Assembly: GCF_900163745.1 (NCBI RefSeq)
Contig: NZ_FUKJ01000045.1
Coordinates: 1-38,183 of the forward strand
Source: Crenothrix polyspora
Lineage (GTDB): Bacteria; Pseudomonadota; Gammaproteobacteria; Methylococcales; Methylomonadaceae
DNA length: 38,183 nt
Reading direction: 5' to 3'
Below are positions 7,850-16,072 of the stretch, piece after piece (the first letter of the stretch is position 1; each line of letters starts with the position of its first letter). The notes below the pieces were generated by a model, which was given only the letters and a program-made list of their open reading frames with translations, searched no databases and was not told where the DNA came from. The translations under genes were made by a program, and so were the position numbers.

Positions 7850-9135
7850 CTTTTAATCCCTTCGGAACAGGGAATGGTTTCTGAGAACTTACCCTCCCCC
7901 TTTAAAGAAGGGCGATTTGTCTTAATCCCTTCGGAACAGGGAATGGTTTCTGAGTGAACAACTAGATGTTGAAATGAACAAAACAGAAGTCTTAATCCCT
8001 TCGGAACAGGGAATGGTTTCTGAGAGAAGAGGAAGAAGCAGCACCTGCCCCTATTAGGTCTTAATCCCTTCGGAACAGGGAATGGTTTCTGAGTAAACAA
8101 AACTGACCTGTTGAAATCTTTGTTAGTGTCTTAATCCCTTCGGAACAGGGAATGGTTTCTGAGTCAAGGTACTGCGTGGTATGGTGGAGCCTCAATTGTC
8201 TTAATCCCTTCGGAACAGGGAATGGTTTCTGAGTGAAAAAGTTACTTTTATTGGCAAGCGTTTTGCTGTCTTAATCCCTTCGGAACAGGGAATGGTTTCT
8301 GAGCATACACCTCGAACGTGCTTTTCCTTACTCGATAGTCTTAATCCCTTCGGAACAGGGAATGGTTTCTGAGACGACGATCGCGACGCGTTATTGGCAG
8401 AGCTATGTCTTAATCCCTTCGGAACAGGGAATGGTTTCTGAGAGTTAGTGCCGACCTGTATGGTGATACTGTAATCGTCTTAATCCCTTCGGAACAGGGA
8501 ATGGTTTCTGAGTAAACGCGTACGGTAAGACCTATTTCACCTCGCAGTCTTAATCCCTTCGGAACAGGGAATGGTTTCTGAGAAAAACAGCCTTAAATTG
8601 CGTTGGCTTTCGAGCGTCTTAATCCCTTCGGAACAGGGAATGGTTTCTGAGTCATTAATCGGAAACCAATTCGGTAGCCTAACCGTCTTAATCCCTTCGG
8701 AACAGGGAATGGTTTCTGAGCTATGTTACTGGTAGCGAGTACACGCAAGATAAAGTCTTAATCCCTTCGGAACAGGGAATGGTTTCTGAGACTAGAGTCT
8801 GGTGCAGTTTCTCCGGTAGTAATAGTCTTAATCCCTTCGGAACAGGGAATGGTTTCTGAGATTAACAGCAAGCCAGGTTCAGACTTCGCAACGCGTCTTA
8901 ATCCCTTCGGAACAGGGAATGGTTTCTGAGAACGCCTCAACGTTTAATCAAACTTCGTAACAGTCTTAATCCCTTCGGAACAGGGAATGGTTTCTGAGTC
9001 ATATAGACCGATGTTTACTGGTGTGTTACTGGTCTTAATCCCTTCGGAACAGGGAATGGTTTCTGAGGACACGTCCTACCGAGCTATTTCCTCCATTCAG
9101 TCTTAATCCCTTCGGAACAGGGAATGGTTTCTGAG
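7850..9135 (-). CRISPR. CRISPR array, 19 repeats and 18 spacers, type III-A locus
   Basis: Nineteen 36-bp repeats alternate with 18 spacers of 32-34 bp. On the plus strand each repeat begins GTCTTAATCCCTTCGG and ends GGAATGGTTTCTGAG; TCCCT and AGGGA form a short stem around a 7-nt loop. Read on the minus strand the repeat ends in ATTAAGAC, the right form for the 8-nt 5' handle of a type III crRNA. Eighteen repeats look identical; the one at 7850-7885 differs in its first and third plus-strand bases, as expected for the leader-distal end. This and the promoter at 9266-9294 place the leader at the cas2 side, so the newest spacer is next to 9100 and the oldest at 7886-7918. Confidence 0.98.
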
Positions 9136-9298
9136 CGCACGATCGTAGAAGCTATTATAAATCAATACACTACAGATACCTTTATATATCCTTGATTTTA
9201 AAGAGCTTATCATTGTCGATTTTTCCTTTGAAGTGTGCTGGCCAGACTCAGTCAGCACAATTTTTATTCTATAAAACAAACGGTTATTTTGCAAGCGA
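9136..9298 (-). promoter_or_regulatory. CRISPR leader
   Basis: This 163-bp AT-rich stretch lies between the cas2 stop and the first (leader-proximal) repeat. It contains a promoter reading into the array: TTGCAA (9289-9294), 17 bp, TAGAAT (9266-9271), with a predicted start near 9258. Apparent reading frames here are not supported by coding features. Its position beside cas1-cas2 fits spacer integration at the 9135 end. Confidence 0.75.
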
Positions 9299-9571
9299 TT
9301 AAATATACAACAGCTCGTCATCGTCATGCACGGCCAAATCTATTTTGGCATTCGTCTTAAATAACCGGTAAATGGTGAGCTTGTCCGCCTCGCTATCAAT
9401 GCACGGCATTAATTTTTCCTGCAACTGTTGCAGCTCGGCATTGCTTAATTCGGCTTCAAAAACCGAATACTGTACCGACATGGCAATATCACTGAGTAAT
9501 CGATGCGCCCTACGTAAGCGTTTGCTATCGACAATGTCATAACAAATTAAAAACTTGCGTTTGTCTGCCAT
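9299..9571 (-). CDS. cas2: CRISPR adaptation nuclease Cas2
   Basis: A 90-residue Cas2. The N-terminus RKFLICYDIVDSKRLRRAHR has the ferredoxin-like first strand with the conserved Asp after Tyr, followed by SDIAMSVQYSVFEAELSNAE and TIYRLFKTNAKIDL. It forms the adaptation complex with Cas1 that inserts new spacers. It overlaps the cas1 stop by one base and ends directly before the leader, so cas1, cas2 and array read in one direction. Confidence 0.94.
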   Translation of the reverse strand: MADKRKFLICYDIVDSKRLRRAHRLLSDIAMSVQYSVFEAELSNAELQQLQEKLMPCIDSEADKLTIYRLFKTNAKIDLAVHDDDELLYI

Positions 9572-10518
9572 CAGTTAACCTCGTTCAGGGTATTAACCCA
9601 ATGCAAGGCGTAATAACGCAACAGGCGCTTAATGGGCTTGATGTAAGAAAAGAACAGCTTGTAAAAAATCGGCTTGCCGGCATCGGTCAAAAAACAGCCA
9701 CCGTCTTCATAAACAAAATGCGTGGCGGTTAAGGTTTGGTGGGCAAATAATCGCCAAATCCACTGATCCAGATACGGGCGCACCGGTTCGATTAAATCAC
9801 ACGCTAACGATTGACGGCCATAACAGGGTTGATGATAAAAACCCAAGGCCGGGTCTAAACCCTGTATTTTTAAGGCATTGACCGCTTCATGATAAATTAG
9901 CGTATAACTTAACGACAAAATCGCATTAACAGGGTCTTGTGGTGGGCGACGATTACGCGCGGTAAAGTGTAAGCTGGCCGCAAAAAGCTGGGTGTAAGCA
10001 TGAAAATACAGCATGGCTGCCGCGCCTTCCAGGCCGTTTAGCGTACTGATCTGCTTAATTCCTGGCTCAGTTAATTGCACCAGTAGCGCAGTGAGTTGCT
10101 GTACAGCGTGCGTGAGATCATGGTTTAACTCAGGGCGTTTGGCTAACGCGCGTTGTAATACGGTGCGTTGCCGTTCAATTTTTAAAATAACCAGACGAAT
10201 AGCGGCTTGTAAACAAAATTCCGGCTGTTGTGTACAGACGCGATATTGCAATAATCGCCGTTCTATATCACCGCTATAATCATTGGCTAATTGGGCGGTG
10301 CGTTGCGGCAGACGGGCATTTAACACTAATAACGACAAATGCTGTTCTGCAATCACCCCTAAAACCCCGGCGGTAATAATCACATGCGGCGATACAATAA
10401 CGCGCTCCAGCTGTTTAATGGCCACGCTATTCACCCGCTTGCCCGCACAATACACGGTCAGGTTAAGGCCTTGATAGCGTAGTTCAGAGCTTTCCTTGTC
10501 TACAATCAGCGTTCTCAT
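9571..10518 (-). CDS. cas1: CRISPR integrase Cas1
   Basis: A 315-residue Cas1. The N-terminal beta domain (MRTLIVDKESSELRYQGLNL, then ERVIVSPHVIIT) is followed by the alpha-helical integrase domain with the metal ligands in NGLEGAAAMLYF (Glu), LGFYHQPCYGR (His) and CDLIEPVRPYLD (Asp/Glu). It catalyses spacer integration with Cas2. The sequence is full length. It diverges from the crn2-like gene, with 192 bp between them that must carry promoters for both halves of the island. Confidence 0.95.
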   Translation of the reverse strand: MRTLIVDKESSELRYQGLNLTVYCAGKRVNSVAIKQLERVIVSPHVIITAGVLGVIAEQHLSLLVLNARLPQRTAQLANDYSGDIERRLLQYRVCTQQPEFCLQAAIRLVILKIERQRTVLQRALAKRPELNHDLTHAVQQLTALLVQLTEPGIKQISTLNGLEGAAAMLYFHAYTQLFAASLHFTARNRRPPQDPVNAILSLSYTLIYHEAVNALKIQGLDPALGFYHQPCYGRQSLACDLIEPVRPYLDQWIWRLFAHQTLTATHFVYEDGGCFLTDAGKPIFYKLFFSYIKPIKRLLRYYALHWVNTLNEVN

Positions 10519-10710
10519 GTCCAGCCTGTGCGGGTGATTTAGTATGCCGGGTATTTAACGCTGCTTTTAGCCGTAAAACTGCTTTGACAAATTTGTTGTT
10601 GCATTAACGTAGGGCACGCCACAGTATACTTTGGCTGTACAGGGCTTGGGCCGAAGGGCTCAGCGCGTTATTGTGCTTCCGCTATTAGAAATCCTATATA
10701 AGCTAAAACC
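10519..10710. promoter_or_regulatory. Divergent cas1 / crn2 control region
   Basis: The 192 bp separate two divergent transcription units. TGACAAATTTGT (10585-10596) matches 12 of the 16 bases of the palindrome at 6335-6350. For the rightward unit the best promoter is TTGTGC (10671-10676), 18 bp, TATATA (10695-10700), which would give an almost leaderless crn2 mRNA; a TATACT at 10625-10630 is another possible -10. The leftward promoter was not identified with confidence. Confidence 0.4.
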
Positions 10711-11031
10711 ATGACCCTATTTATTATAAATGCGCCCATATTAACCAGCTACGGTGACTGGCGCTTCGAAGGCCCCTTGTCAATAGATAAAACCCGTAAG
10801 CTATTGCGTGAGGGTTTCACTTCGGCCATTGGCCATGCCGCCAGTGCAGAGATGCTAGCGCGATTACTGGCGATGGATATTCCCGTTAACCGTATCGCCA
10901 TTACCATGGAAGCCGGTGATCGAGCCTTAATCTTACGCTTATTGCAACGCCTGCCAGAAGGCAAGGTGTTAAATCATCACGAAATGATGGCAACACCTTT
11001 TGAACTGGCCTTGCTGACAAAACTTAAGTGA
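10711..11031 (+). CDS. crn2: DUF1874 ring nuclease (Crn2 / AcrIII-1-like)
   Basis: A 106-residue protein of the DUF1874 family, whose viral members (AcrIII-1) and host members (Crn2) degrade cyclic tetra-adenylate. The diagnostic parts are FTSAIGHAASAEMLARLL with the catalytic-type His42, and RIAITMEAGDRALILRLLQR with Glu67, followed by LPEGKVL; they match my memory of the archaeal virus STIV B116 pattern. Substrate identity is therefore inferred from the family. Placed just before the Csx1 gene and inside a cas island, it is best read as the cellular off-switch of the type III signal, though a virus origin is possible. It appears complete. Confidence 0.85.
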   Translation: MTLFIINAPILTSYGDWRFEGPLSIDKTRKLLREGFTSAIGHAASAEMLARLLAMDIPVNRIAITMEAGDRALILRLLQRLPEGKVLNHHEMMATPFELALLTKLK

Positions 11032-11036
11032 CATGA

Positions 11037-11147
11037 GGAATCCTTACCCCCTTTATTAAAGACCCCGCTGTCCGCAAGAGCACGCGCAATGGCTACGTGA
11101 TTTATAACAAAATTGCCAAAACGGACTTCAAGCAAAATCCGCAGTAA
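11037..11147 (+). pseudogene. Unrecognised reading-frame tail
   Basis: One frame stays open for 36 codons from the stop at 11034-11036 to a TAA at 11145-11147 and reads like a protein end (TPFIKDPAVRKSTRNGYVIY, then NKIAKTDFKQNPQ), but has no ATG, GTG or TTG near its beginning. I do not recognise it. It may be the 3' end of a gene lost by the same rearrangements that damaged the neighbouring ecsC remnant, or chance. Confidence 0.25.
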
Positions 11148-11182
11148 ATTATCAGCTTGTTCTTCATCACACGAAAATCAAT

Positions 11183-11457
11183 ATGGCAAACGAATTATCA
11201 GAAAGCAAGCTTATGCAGGCACTTAACTGGACTTATGAACAGGCCGTTAAGGGTGGGGCAGGTTTTGATTCTGCTGAAGACATGGCGAATGACTACCTTA
11301 AAGGCAGTGGTTCCTTGCACGATAAAGCGGATTCACTGATCCGCTGGCAAAACACCAAGGCAGCATTCTGGGAGGTCTTATTGGTGGCACAGTGGACTTA
11401 ACCACAACTAATACCATCGGCAACGTGGCGCGTAATACCTTTATTGGTGTCCGATAA
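11183..11457 (+). pseudogene. ecsC-family remnant with internal deletion
   Basis: The first 60 codons (NELSESKLMQALNWTYEQAV, FDSAEDMANDYLKGSGSL, DSLIRWQNTKAA) match the start of EcsC-family proteins, which normally run on for roughly 150 more residues with hydrophobic segments. Here the frame switches near 11361-11366: the original frame ends at 11399-11401, while the shifted frame reads ILGGLIGGTVDLTTTNTIGN then VARNTFIGVR and stops at 11457, matching the usual EcsC C-terminus. So the central part is deleted and the ends are joined out of frame. A 72-residue product could still be made but would lack the membrane-associated core. Confidence 0.75.
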
Positions 11458-11489
11458 AGCCAACTTCTGTTTCCACAAGTTTACACGAG

Positions 11490-11699
11490 ATGAATATGAG
11501 CCAAGACATAAGCGATGAAATGGATAGCGTTATGAAGGCAGGGGGGAAGTTATTAAGTTCCAATCCTGCGGCCTTTGCTGCGGTTGGAGTAGCGCTGTTG
11601 TTAGGTGGTGCTCTAGCTTATACGATGGTAACACGTAGCAAAAATGTAAAAGTTAAAGTTGGGGGAGTGGAATTTGAAGCCGATTTTTACCCTTCATGA
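11490..11699 (+). CDS. Small single-pass membrane protein, unknown function
   Basis: A 69-residue protein: acidic, amphipathic N-terminus (SQDISDEMDSVMKAGGKLLS), one transmembrane helix (PAAFAAVGVALLLGGALAYT) and a basic-then-acidic tail (KNVKVKVGGVEFEADFYPS) that could form a short hairpin. ATGs lie at 11490 and 11496; GAG before the second favours neither strongly. It sits between the ecsC remnant and csx1, 90 bp before the Csx1 start. No family is recognised. Type III loci often carry membrane-associated accessory proteins, so a link to the signalling pathway is possible but unproven. Confidence 0.55.
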   Translation: MNMSQDISDEMDSVMKAGGKLLSSNPAAFAAVGVALLLGGALAYTMVTRSKNVKVKVGGVEFEADFYPS

Positions 11700-11732
11700 T
11701 AGGGGCTAATCGGCAAAATAAATTTGTAGGCT

Positions 11733-11761
11733 TTGGCTTACTTATAGTGTGCTTTAATACT
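11733..11761 (+). promoter_or_regulatory. Possible promoter of the csx1-csm-cas6 operon
   Basis: TTGGCT (11733-11738), 17 bp, AATACT (11756-11761), predicted start near 11768, 20 bp before the Csx1 ATG. This would let the effector operon be expressed apart from crn2. Confidence 0.4.
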
Positions 11762-11788
11762 CAACAATTTATACACCGAGCTTACGCA

Positions 11789-12964
11789 ATGACACATATC
11801 CTCATCAGCTTTTTAGGCAAATCTCCAAAAAAAGACGGGCAATACCGGCAAGCCAATTATTGCTTTGCGGATGGCTCTCAAGAAACAGCACGTTTTTTTA
11901 GTTTCGCACTAAATAAACATATTCAGCCAGAGCGTTTGGTGATGCTAGGGACATCCGGCAGTATGTGGGATGTGTTATGTGACGATAATCATGACCAATG
12001 GGCAGCCCTAAGCGAAGCGGTAGAAGACGATTCAGTTACCCAGGCACAGCTTGATGATTTTGCTATTCCCGCTGGCGAGGCCTTAAAAGTCGAGTGCCAG
12101 TTAAAACGCATTCCTTATGGGGATGACATTACACAACAGGTTGAAATCCTGCAAATTATGGCAGCTGCTATTCAATCAGGTGATACCGTTTCGTTAGACC
12201 TCACACATGGTTTACGGCATTTGCCGATGCTGGGCTTGCTCAGTGCAATGTATTTACAAACCGCTCGTGATGTCAGTATCAAAAATATTTATTACGGTGC
12301 ATTGGATAGAACCAAAGACGATTTAACCCCTGTGATGCAGTTAAACGGCTTGTTAAACATTGCCGCATGGCTAAATGCTTTGGATGGTTTCAATAAAACC
12401 GGCAATCTCGCGCCGTTTTCAACGCTTTTGCAACAAGATGGCATGGCACAAGAAACGGCCCAATGCCTGGAGGAAGCGGCGTTTTTTGAAAATACTCTCA
12501 ATATCCCCAATGCCCGCGCCCCGTTAAAAAAATTTACCGCCGCGACTAAAAACGGTTTAACAGGCATCGGCGCGTTATTTGAAGACAGCTTAAAAGACCG
12601 TATTGCCTGGCATAAAGAAGATAACTTGTATCTAAGGCAACGTAGCAACGCATGTTTTTATTTGCAACAAGGCGATTATTTACGCGCAGCAGCATTAGGT
12701 TATGAGGCTTATATCACTTGGCTCGTCCAACAAGATAAACGCGTACCGCGTTTAGACCCACAAAATTATGAACATCGCCAACAAATCAAAGAGTCGCTAA
12801 AGAAGAATAATGACTACAAGCTATTAAACAATCTGCGTAATGCCTTAGCACATGGTACGCGCAGTGATATGGCTGAAGTACAACGTGCTTTAAGCAGTAA
12901 GGACAATTTACACGCAGAATTGAGTCGTTTATTTAACAGCTTGTTACCCAAGGAATTAAAATGA
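11789..12964 (+). CDS. csx1: Csx1/TM1812-family CARF-HEPN ribonuclease
   Basis: A 391-residue CRISPR ancillary nuclease of the TM1812 type. The CARF domain shows THILISFLGKSPKKDGQYR, RLVMLGTSGSMWDVL and TVSLDLTHGLRHLPMLGLLS (ligand-binding loop). The C-terminal helical domain ends in LRNALAHGTR, an R-X4-H HEPN motif with Arg350 and His355. By family it is an RNase switched on by cyclic oligoadenylate from Cas10. The start at 11789 is chosen because the upstream extension overlaps the end of the preceding gene and lacks family similarity. Its stop overlaps the Cas10 start (ATGA), so effector and signal-making enzyme are translationally coupled. Confidence 0.9.
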   Translation: MTHILISFLGKSPKKDGQYRQANYCFADGSQETARFFSFALNKHIQPERLVMLGTSGSMWDVLCDDNHDQWAALSEAVEDDSVTQAQLDDFAIPAGEALKVECQLKRIPYGDDITQQVEILQIMAAAIQSGDTVSLDLTHGLRHLPMLGLLSAMYLQTARDVSIKNIYYGALDRTKDDLTPVMQLNGLLNIAAWLNALDGFNKTGNLAPFSTLLQQDGMAQETAQCLEEAAFFENTLNIPNARAPLKKFTAATKNGLTGIGALFEDSLKDRIAWHKEDNLYLRQRSNACFYLQQGDYLRAAALGYEAYITWLVQQDKRVPRLDPQNYEHRQQIKESLKKNNDYKLLNNLRNALAHGTRSDMAEVQRALSSKDNLHAELSRLFNSLLPKELK

Positions 12965-15630
12965 GCCATGATGAATTGCTACAGGCTTCTAGCCGTGTGG
13001 CGTTAGCCGCTTTTCTGCATGACATCGGTAAATTTGCCGAACGTGCGAAACTGCCGATTAAACAAGAAGAAATAGACATTAACCAGCAGCTTTATTGTCC
13101 GCAACGCGAAGATGAAGGACGAAAATTCTATACCCATAAACATGCCGCTTATACAGGCATGGCAGTGGATATACTGGAAAAACATGCCCCTAATCTAGTG
13201 GGTAAGAATGTTTATCCCTTCGGCAGTTGGAAAACCACTAACGTGGATGATTCACTCATCAATGCCGCCGCCGCGCATCATAAACCTGATACATTTTTAC
13301 AGTGGATTATTGCCACGGCTGATCGCGTTGCGTCTGGTTTTGAGCGTGAAGCCTTTGAAAAATACAACAAGGCGGAAGAGCAAAACCATTACACCAGTCG
13401 GCAATTGCCTTTGTTTGAGCAAATCCACCAGCCAATCAAAAAAGAAAGTGCCGATTTTAAATACCGTTATCCATTAAAACCCTTAAGCCCCGCGTCTATT
13501 TTTCCTGTACTTGCTCAAGGCTACGAAGCTAAAGACGATAAGGCAGCGCAAGCCGAATATTTAACACTGTGGGAGGCATTTAAAACTGGCTTACAAGACA
13601 TTCCGGCCTCACACCGTCAAGCGTTACCACTCTGGTTGGATCATTTTGATAGTTGCTGGCAAACCTATACACACAGCATTCCTTCGGCGACTGCTTTCGG
13701 TGCAAAACCCGATGTATCACTGTATGACCATTCCAAAGCGGTTGCTGCATTAGCGGTGGCGTTGTGGCGTTATCATGAAGACCGTGATGATGATAAACAA
13801 AAAGCAACTGTACAAATGCGGGAGCGTTTAGATTGGAACGAAGAAAAATTATTGCTGATTCAAGGTGATTTTTTTGGCATTCAAAACTTCATCTTTGCTC
13901 AAGGTGGCGACAGCACTAAAAAAGCCGCGAAGTTATTACGCGGTCGGTCGTTTTATGTGTCACTGATTACTGAATGCGCGGCACTCGCGGTATTGGAAGC
14001 ATTAGCTTTACCTTCTACCAGTCAAATCATTAACGCGGCAGGTAAATTTTTAATCGTTGCTCCGAATACCGATGCAACTAAAGACGCACTAAAAAAGGTA
14101 CAACAAACCTTTAACAATTGGTTTCTAGCGCACAGTTATGGGCAGTCTGGCTTAGGTTTAGCGTGGGAAGCGGCAACCTGTGAAGATTTTGTTTGTAGTA
14201 AAGAAAAACTCGGTTTTAAGGCTTTAATGACACGGCTGCATTCAAAATTAGAGCGCAGTAAATATGCGCATTTTGATTTGTGCGGTGACAGTGCCGCATC
14301 TGCGGTGTTTGGAAATTATCTAAGCAGTTTTAATGCAGATTTTGGCGTGTGTGCTGTCAATGACAAAGCCCCTGCAACTGGAAAAAATAAGCTTGGCGAT
14401 TTGGCACAGGATCAAATCAACATCGGTACTTGGCTAGTGAAACAAAAACGCTTGTTGATTGTTCGTGAACCGTTGACAGGTTTGGATAGCTTAACAATTC
14501 CATTATTCGGTTATAGCATCCAATTTACTGGTTCAGAGGAAGATAGCGGTAAATTTGGCAGAGAAGTTGATAACGGCAATATTCGCCGCGTATTTGATTT
14601 TAGCCCCGCTGCTACTAACAAAGAGCAAGCCTTATGGAATGGTTATGCGCGACGCAATATCAGCGGTTATGTGCCGTATTTCCAAGATATTAACGAATGG
14701 GAACAACCAAAATATAAAAACTGTGACATTGATGATGAGGTCAACATTAATGCACCTAAAACCTTGAATTATCTGGCTTGCGAAGATTTAACGCCTGACG
14801 GTGAAAAATGGATGGGTATTCGCGTCTTAGCGGTATTAAAAGGCGATATTGATAATTTAGGTGATTTGTTTCAAAACGGTTTAGAAAAACCGACTTTTGC
14901 AAAAATGGCGGCGTTATCGCGGCAGGTGAATAACTTTTTTGCGGTGTATTTACCTTATTTGTGCCAAAGAAAATACCCCAATACTTACATTGTGTTTGCA
15001 GGTGGCGATGATTTCTTTCTGTTAGGCTCATGGAAACAGTTAATGCGTTTAGCCGCTGAACTAAGAACCGAATTCAACCGTTATGTGGCGAATAATTCAA
15101 CCATTCATTTCTCAGCAGGCTTAAGCGTTACTAAACCAAAAATTCCAATTCATCAACTCGCTGTGATGGGAGAGGAGGCTTTAGAGCACGCCAAGGCTTA
15201 TAAAGAATTTGATGATAAAGGAATTATTAAAAGTACTAAAAATGCCGTCACTTGTTTTGGGGAAACCGTGAGTTGGATTGACTTTAATCGTTTATTTGTT
15301 ACTGAACACAATGCTACCGAACATTTGGAAGCGTTGCAGGAACAACACCAACTTTCAACCGCGTATGTTTATGGCTTATTGCGTTTAACCGACATGGCGG
15401 CAGATAAAAATAAACCTGAAAACTCACTGTGGCGTTCGCAATTGTATTACCGAACTTATCGACTACTGGCAAATAAACGCGGTTTAGATGCTAATCAGAA
15501 AAAACGTGCCTGTATCGAATTAGTGACTGATATTGGCGAAAAAGGCATTAAAGAATTTGGCAGTGGTTATCTCATTGCTTTACACGCTTATCTTTATCAA
15601 CACAGAGAACAAACACGGAGAGAGTCATGA
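12961..15630 (+). CDS. csm1: Cas10/Csm1, large subunit of the type III-A complex
   Basis: An 889-residue Cas10. The N-terminal HD nuclease domain begins with LAAFLHDIGKFAERA (His20-Asp21). LLLIQGDFFGIQNFIFAQGG starts the first palm-type region, and the second palm contains LKGDIDNLGDLFQNGLEK and FAGGDDFFLLG with Gly681-Gly682-Asp683-Asp684, the cyclase active site that makes cyclic oligoadenylate. Both activities thus look intact: target-activated DNA cleavage by HD and signalling by GGDD. It overlaps csx1 before it and csm2 after it by 4 bp each, indicating tight coupling. Length is in the upper normal range. Confidence 0.96.
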   Translation: MSHDELLQASSRVALAAFLHDIGKFAERAKLPIKQEEIDINQQLYCPQREDEGRKFYTHKHAAYTGMAVDILEKHAPNLVGKNVYPFGSWKTTNVDDSLINAAAAHHKPDTFLQWIIATADRVASGFEREAFEKYNKAEEQNHYTSRQLPLFEQIHQPIKKESADFKYRYPLKPLSPASIFPVLAQGYEAKDDKAAQAEYLTLWEAFKTGLQDIPASHRQALPLWLDHFDSCWQTYTHSIPSATAFGAKPDVSLYDHSKAVAALAVALWRYHEDRDDDKQKATVQMRERLDWNEEKLLLIQGDFFGIQNFIFAQGGDSTKKAAKLLRGRSFYVSLITECAALAVLEALALPSTSQIINAAGKFLIVAPNTDATKDALKKVQQTFNNWFLAHSYGQSGLGLAWEAATCEDFVCSKEKLGFKALMTRLHSKLERSKYAHFDLCGDSAASAVFGNYLSSFNADFGVCAVNDKAPATGKNKLGDLAQDQINIGTWLVKQKRLLIVREPLTGLDSLTIPLFGYSIQFTGSEEDSGKFGREVDNGNIRRVFDFSPAATNKEQALWNGYARRNISGYVPYFQDINEWEQPKYKNCDIDDEVNINAPKTLNYLACEDLTPDGEKWMGIRVLAVLKGDIDNLGDLFQNGLEKPTFAKMAALSRQVNNFFAVYLPYLCQRKYPNTYIVFAGGDDFFLLGSWKQLMRLAAELRTEFNRYVANNSTIHFSAGLSVTKPKIPIHQLAVMGEEALEHAKAYKEFDDKGIIKSTKNAVTCFGETVSWIDFNRLFVTEHNATEHLEALQEQHQLSTAYVYGLLRLTDMAADKNKPENSLWRSQLYYRTYRLLANKRGLDANQKKRACIELVTDIGEKGIKEFGSGYLIALHAYLYQHREQTRRES

Positions 15631-16055
15631 GTGAATATCAACGTTCTGCACCAAGAGAATACGCACCATCCATTCCCTTAAATTTAAAACCTATTCAATT
15701 TGCAGAAATCAAATCTGATTTATTTGATGAAGTCGCCAGAGAAACAGCGGAATGTATTGCCCAAAACAAAAAAGGCAATAAATCAACACAGTTACGCAAA
15801 TACTACGATGAAATCTGTATGTGGGATCAGAAAATCAAACAAAACCCAAATAACTATGCTGAATATTTGCCGCTGATAAAAATGCTTAATGCCAAAGTGG
15901 CTTATGCTAAAGGACGTGATTTAGTTGACCAAAATTTCGTGGACTTAATGCGCTATTGTTTAAACCAAGTTACAGCGGACAAAAAGACCTTTGAAACCTG
16001 CAAACGTTTTTTTGAAGCCTTCATGGGCTTTTACAAAATGTATCAACCCAAATAA
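15627..16055 (+). CDS. csm2: Csm2, small subunit of the type III-A complex
   Basis: A 142-residue all-helical Csm2 with the family core LFDEVARETAECIAQN, TQLRKYYDEICMWDQKI, YLPLIKMLNAKVAYAKGRDL and the C-terminal FFEAFMGFYKMYQPK. It forms the inner filament of the Csm complex along the crRNA-target duplex. Its presence, with csm5, defines the locus as III-A and not III-B. Start overlaps the csm1 stop (ATGA). Confidence 0.94.
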   Translation: MSEYQRSAPREYAPSIPLNLKPIQFAEIKSDLFDEVARETAECIAQNKKGNKSTQLRKYYDEICMWDQKIKQNPNNYAEYLPLIKMLNAKVAYAKGRDLVDQNFVDLMRYCLNQVTADKKTFETCKRFFEAFMGFYKMYQPK

Positions 16056-16072
16056 CGAATTAGGAAAACATC

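Noticed and set aside
8401-9099. Relatedness between individual spacers (for example similar TGTTACTGG parts in two spacers)
   Set aside because: Shared stretches are short and not beyond chance by eye; no duplicated spacer exists.
7816-9327. Several minus-strand reading frames of 60-94 codons across the CRISPR array and leader
   Set aside because: They consist of translated repeats (recurring SETIPCSEGIK-like or QKPFPVPKGLR-like peptides) and leader sequence; the array explains them.
10013-10474. Plus-strand frames antisense to cas1
   Set aside because: cas1 on the other strand carries all family motifs; the antisense frames show none.
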